Positions 62,001 to 64,000 of a stretch of 64,000 nt of DNA are shown here, in pieces. The DNA lies in contig NC_065570.1 in assembly GCF_937616625.2 (NCBI RefSeq), forward strand, positions 3,668,001 to 3,732,000, read 5' to 3'. The DNA is from Mercurialis annua (Eukaryota > Streptophyta > Magnoliopsida > Malpighiales > Euphorbiaceae). The stretch's first letter is position 1, and each line of letters begins with the position of its first letter. The notes under the pieces are model-generated. The model was not told where the DNA came from. It worked only from the letters and a program-made list of their open reading frames with translations, and made no database searches. Position numbers and translations under genes: made by a program.

Positions 62001-63518
62001 AGTGATGCATAAACACATTATACCTGAATTTTTTACAATATACAGTGCAACAATTCTTTTTTTTTTTTTGCTTTTTTTTCCCTCCTATTCTATGATGATT
62101 ACAGGATTTCACTCCTACCCCGCGGTGACTCGAACCCAGGATCTCTCAGTCTTAGGTGGGGTGCTCTTACCACTTGAGCTAGCCCATCTTGTCTCCATTA
62201 ACCTTGCTCCTTTCATAACAAATGAAATTTGCTAAAATTCTAATACTTGGTGCATTGTTCCCCCAAAACATTTAACAAATTAAACTAGATTTTCTCTCTC
62301 TTGCACTAGATGAAGAGAAATGAGACTACAGTTTTATTACTTGTATGTAATGTTTTGGCCTTTTTAGGTAGCAAAATTGCAAAACGACAATAGATCGGCT
62401 AACCAAATCTAAGGATGCTGCTCTACTTGAGACAGAGAGAACTCTTAAAATGGCTTTGGCAAAAGCATCCTTAGTTGATGACCTTCAAAACAAAAATCAA
62501 GAGTTAGTGAAGCAAATATGCCAGGTTTGTCTTTGTATAACTGTCATCCCGAGGGCTGATTGTGCGTGAAAAGCAAATGGAAATTATCATAGAGAGATCT
62601 ATTCTGTTTTAATGACTTATAATTAACATTTACCATAAGGAGAATATAATCTTAGACAAAATGCCACGACAAAAGGTTTCTGAGGTTGAAAAGCTGACCC
62701 AAACTGTTCGTGAGCTCAAGGAAGCTGTCTTAGCTGGAGGGTTTGACTGTAGATCCTCCAAACTGGTTTTGAATTCTAAATATGCACAGGATTAGAAAAA
62801 GACTCCGGAACGTGAAGTAGCTCGTGCGAAAGTTAGTGCGAATCAAGTTGCTACTAAAAACAGTTCCAATGCCAGAGATTCTAGTTTCTATAAGCTGCAT
62901 TAGATTTTTTTTTCTACATTTTCCTTCAGAGTGCAAAATTTCCCTAATGCCAATAAACTAGCGAGCTCCCTCTAAAATCCACCACAGTTAAATAAAATTA
63001 TCAATCATAATCTAATGCCTAAGTTAGATATTCAGAATAGCATTATGCAATATGCATCCGTAATTGTACTATTGATTGGTATTGAATGTGCGCAGACTGA
63101 CAGACAAAATAATTAAATCAAATTCAATTCAAGAAAACTTAAAAACAAAGTAAAAAATGACAGTAGATAAGAACTGACCGTTTGATTTCTGATCAAATTC
63201 TTTTGTTGAATCCAACGGTTGATCTTCTTCTTCATCATCTTCTTCTACTTCTTCTTCTTCTTCATCGTCGTCGTCGTCAACTTCGACTTCAATCTCTTCT
63301 ATAATCTCTTCGTATTCTTCTACTTCTATCTCTTCGTATTCTTCTTCTTCTTCCACGCCATCGTCATTATCTTCGCCGTTTTCTTCTTCTTCTTCAGCTT
63401 CGTTATCATCGAGTTCGAAATCGGAGACTGTCGCGCGTCGATTGGGAGGAGGAGAAGTGCGGTTGTGATCGACGGAGCGCGCGGCGCCGGCGGACGACGA
63501 TTCCGGTGGTGGCCGCAT
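59051..63518 (-). CDS. FES1: CCCH zinc finger protein, FRIGIDA-ESSENTIAL 1 type
   Basis: In Arabidopsis FES1 is a nuclear CCCH protein needed for FRIGIDA to activate FLC. Five exons on the minus strand: 63179-63518, 61104-61578, 60743-60948, 59163-60658 and 59051-59080, joining in frame to 848 residues (Arabidopsis about 590). The N terminus is extremely acidic (Glu/Asp/Ile runs, residues ~37-100). The single zinc finger C293-x7-C301-x5-C307-x3-H311 (CDFFAKGWCIKGSSCRFLH) follows an SPSP-rich segment. A long Ser-rich middle leads to the conserved C terminus: RHFRVATIDFVKELLKPTW-like, VKKAVDKILSTL and KIAKLVE. The last exon adds AYCVKYGKS. The 84-bp intron 60659-60742 is itself open in frame, so an 876-residue retained form is possible. 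Intron 1 (1.6 kb) contains a MAP70 fragment and a SINE. Identity rests on the finger spacing, C terminus and synteny. Confidence 0.88.
62055..62190 (-). mobile_element. tRNA-derived SINE in FES1 intron 1
   Basis: Sense to FES1. The minus strand has an A-box-like TAGCTCAAGTGGTAAGAGC (complement of 62163-62181) and a B box GGTTCGAGTCA (complement of 62126-62136). A T run at 62057-62070 is the complement of the A tail. No clear target duplication. Confidence 0.7.
62367..62870 (+). pseudogene. MAP70 (microtubule-associated protein 70) gene fragment
   Basis: Three pieces on the plus strand, inside FES1 intron 1 and antisense to it, match consecutive parts of the MAP70 coiled coil. 62396-62524 encodes RLTKSKDAALLETERTLKMA and ALAKASLVDDLQNKNQEL. 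62640-62740 encodes DKMPRQKVSEVEKLTQTVRE and LKEAVLAGG. 62810-62860 resembles AREVARAKVSANQVAT. A frameshift precedes the first piece, residues are missing at the first junction, and stops interrupt the third. An intron-like gap (62525-62638, GT...AG) separates pieces 1 and 2, so it came from genomic DNA rather than a processed transcript. Confidence 0.85.
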
Positions 63519-63829
63519 TGCTTTTTGTGTTACGGCCTTACGGGCGTTTTTTATTTTTTATTTCGTTCGACCCTTTTTTTTTAATCGTTATATTTGTTAA
63601 TTATTTTTAATTGGCGAGTGAGTGAAATTATTGCTGAAGTTTGTTGTTATGAGTTGGGTTGAGTTTTGTCTAGGATGGGCTGGGCTTCAAACTTATCGAA
63701 TTATGCCTTAAGGAGATAGTTCTGGGCTTTTAAAAGAATTATCAGCGGAGGTGATTTATTTTATTTTTGAGGGCAGTATTGTAAATTCTAGAAAATAAAT
63801 TTGCGTTAGAAAAATCTCAAGTGTGTTCA
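63519..63829. other. FES1-like upstream region
   Basis: Leader and proximal promoter of the FES1-like gene; pyrimidine-rich on the plus strand near 63560-63590. No other gene. Confidence 0.4.
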
Positions 63830-64000
63830 AATTAGACCTAGCAATTCGTGTATGCGGGTCATAAACGGGTCAAACCCGTTTATACATGAACACGATTAGG
63901 CTAAATACGAACACGACACGATTATTAATCGGGTTTGATATACAAAACCCAAACACGACACGGATATTACACGGGTTACACGACACGACACGTATAAACA
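63830..64000. repeat. CACGACACG-type dispersed repeat, running off the right edge
   Basis: Repeated GACACG, AACACGA and AACGGGTC words in a pattern common to plant dispersed elements. Truncated by the window end, so family and limits are unknown. Confidence 0.5.

Noticed and set aside
62120..62185. Possible functional tRNA gene on the minus strand
   Set aside because: The boxes are too far apart in a longer element with an A tail, and an acceptor stem is not evident; called a SINE.

Overview
The window is nuclear DNA from a flowering plant, most likely a eudicot. The genes have GT-AG introns, the intergenic DNA is AT-rich, and the families are plant-specific (Dof, SBP-box, DRM/ARP, a FES1-type CCCH protein). 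There are plant LINE, Ty1/copia, tRNA-derived SINE and many MITE insertions. I cannot name the species.

Genes in order: a Dof transcription factor running off the left edge (minus); ALG10 alpha-1,2-glucosyltransferase (14.7-18.2 kb, plus); an SPL3-like SBP-box gene with a miR156 site in its 3' UTR (21.4-24.1 kb, plus); the mitochondrial basic amino acid carrier BAC1 (24.8-27.0 kb, minus); the peroxisomal processing protease DEG15 ending in SKL (28.8-34.0 kb, minus); the Polycomb E3 ligase RING1 (43.8-48.3 kb, plus); a DRM1/ARP dormancy-auxin gene (53.3-54.4 kb, minus); and a FES1-like CCCH gene (59.1-63.5 kb, minus). All exon models were built by hand from splice sites and reading frame, and each complete gene closes in frame. 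The genes are mostly unrelated housekeeping or regulatory functions rather than one pathway. Their order matters, though: from memory of Arabidopsis loci, SPL3-BAC1-DRM2-FES1 are neighbours on chromosome 2 and Dof1.4-DEG15-DRM1 are neighbours on chromosome 1. The window therefore looks like the unfractionated ancestor of those two duplicated segments.

Mobile DNA fills much of the rest. 0.7-14.7 kb is gene-free and holds a hexanucleotide microsatellite, a CACTA-like element, Mutator-like, Tourist-like and hAT-like small elements (one nested), and a LINE tail. Between the divergent genes DEG15 and RING1 lie a 5'-truncated LINE with an open frame of more than 1,160 codons and a complete antisense Ty1/copia element. 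The two 230-bp copia LTRs read as identical, and a 5-bp target duplication flanks the element. At 49.5-52.1 kb there is a 2.5-kb non-autonomous Mutator-like element with very long inverted arms and an exact 9-bp target duplication. Three tRNA-derived SINEs are present, two with clear target duplications. A broken MAP70 fragment sits antisense in FES1 intron 1.

I found no operon-like or clearly new multi-gene system. The most notable items are the two retrotransposons in the DEG15-RING1 intergenic region, the long-arm Mutator-like element, the three-member GGCC-TIR MITE family with exact 9-bp duplications, and the merged synteny.
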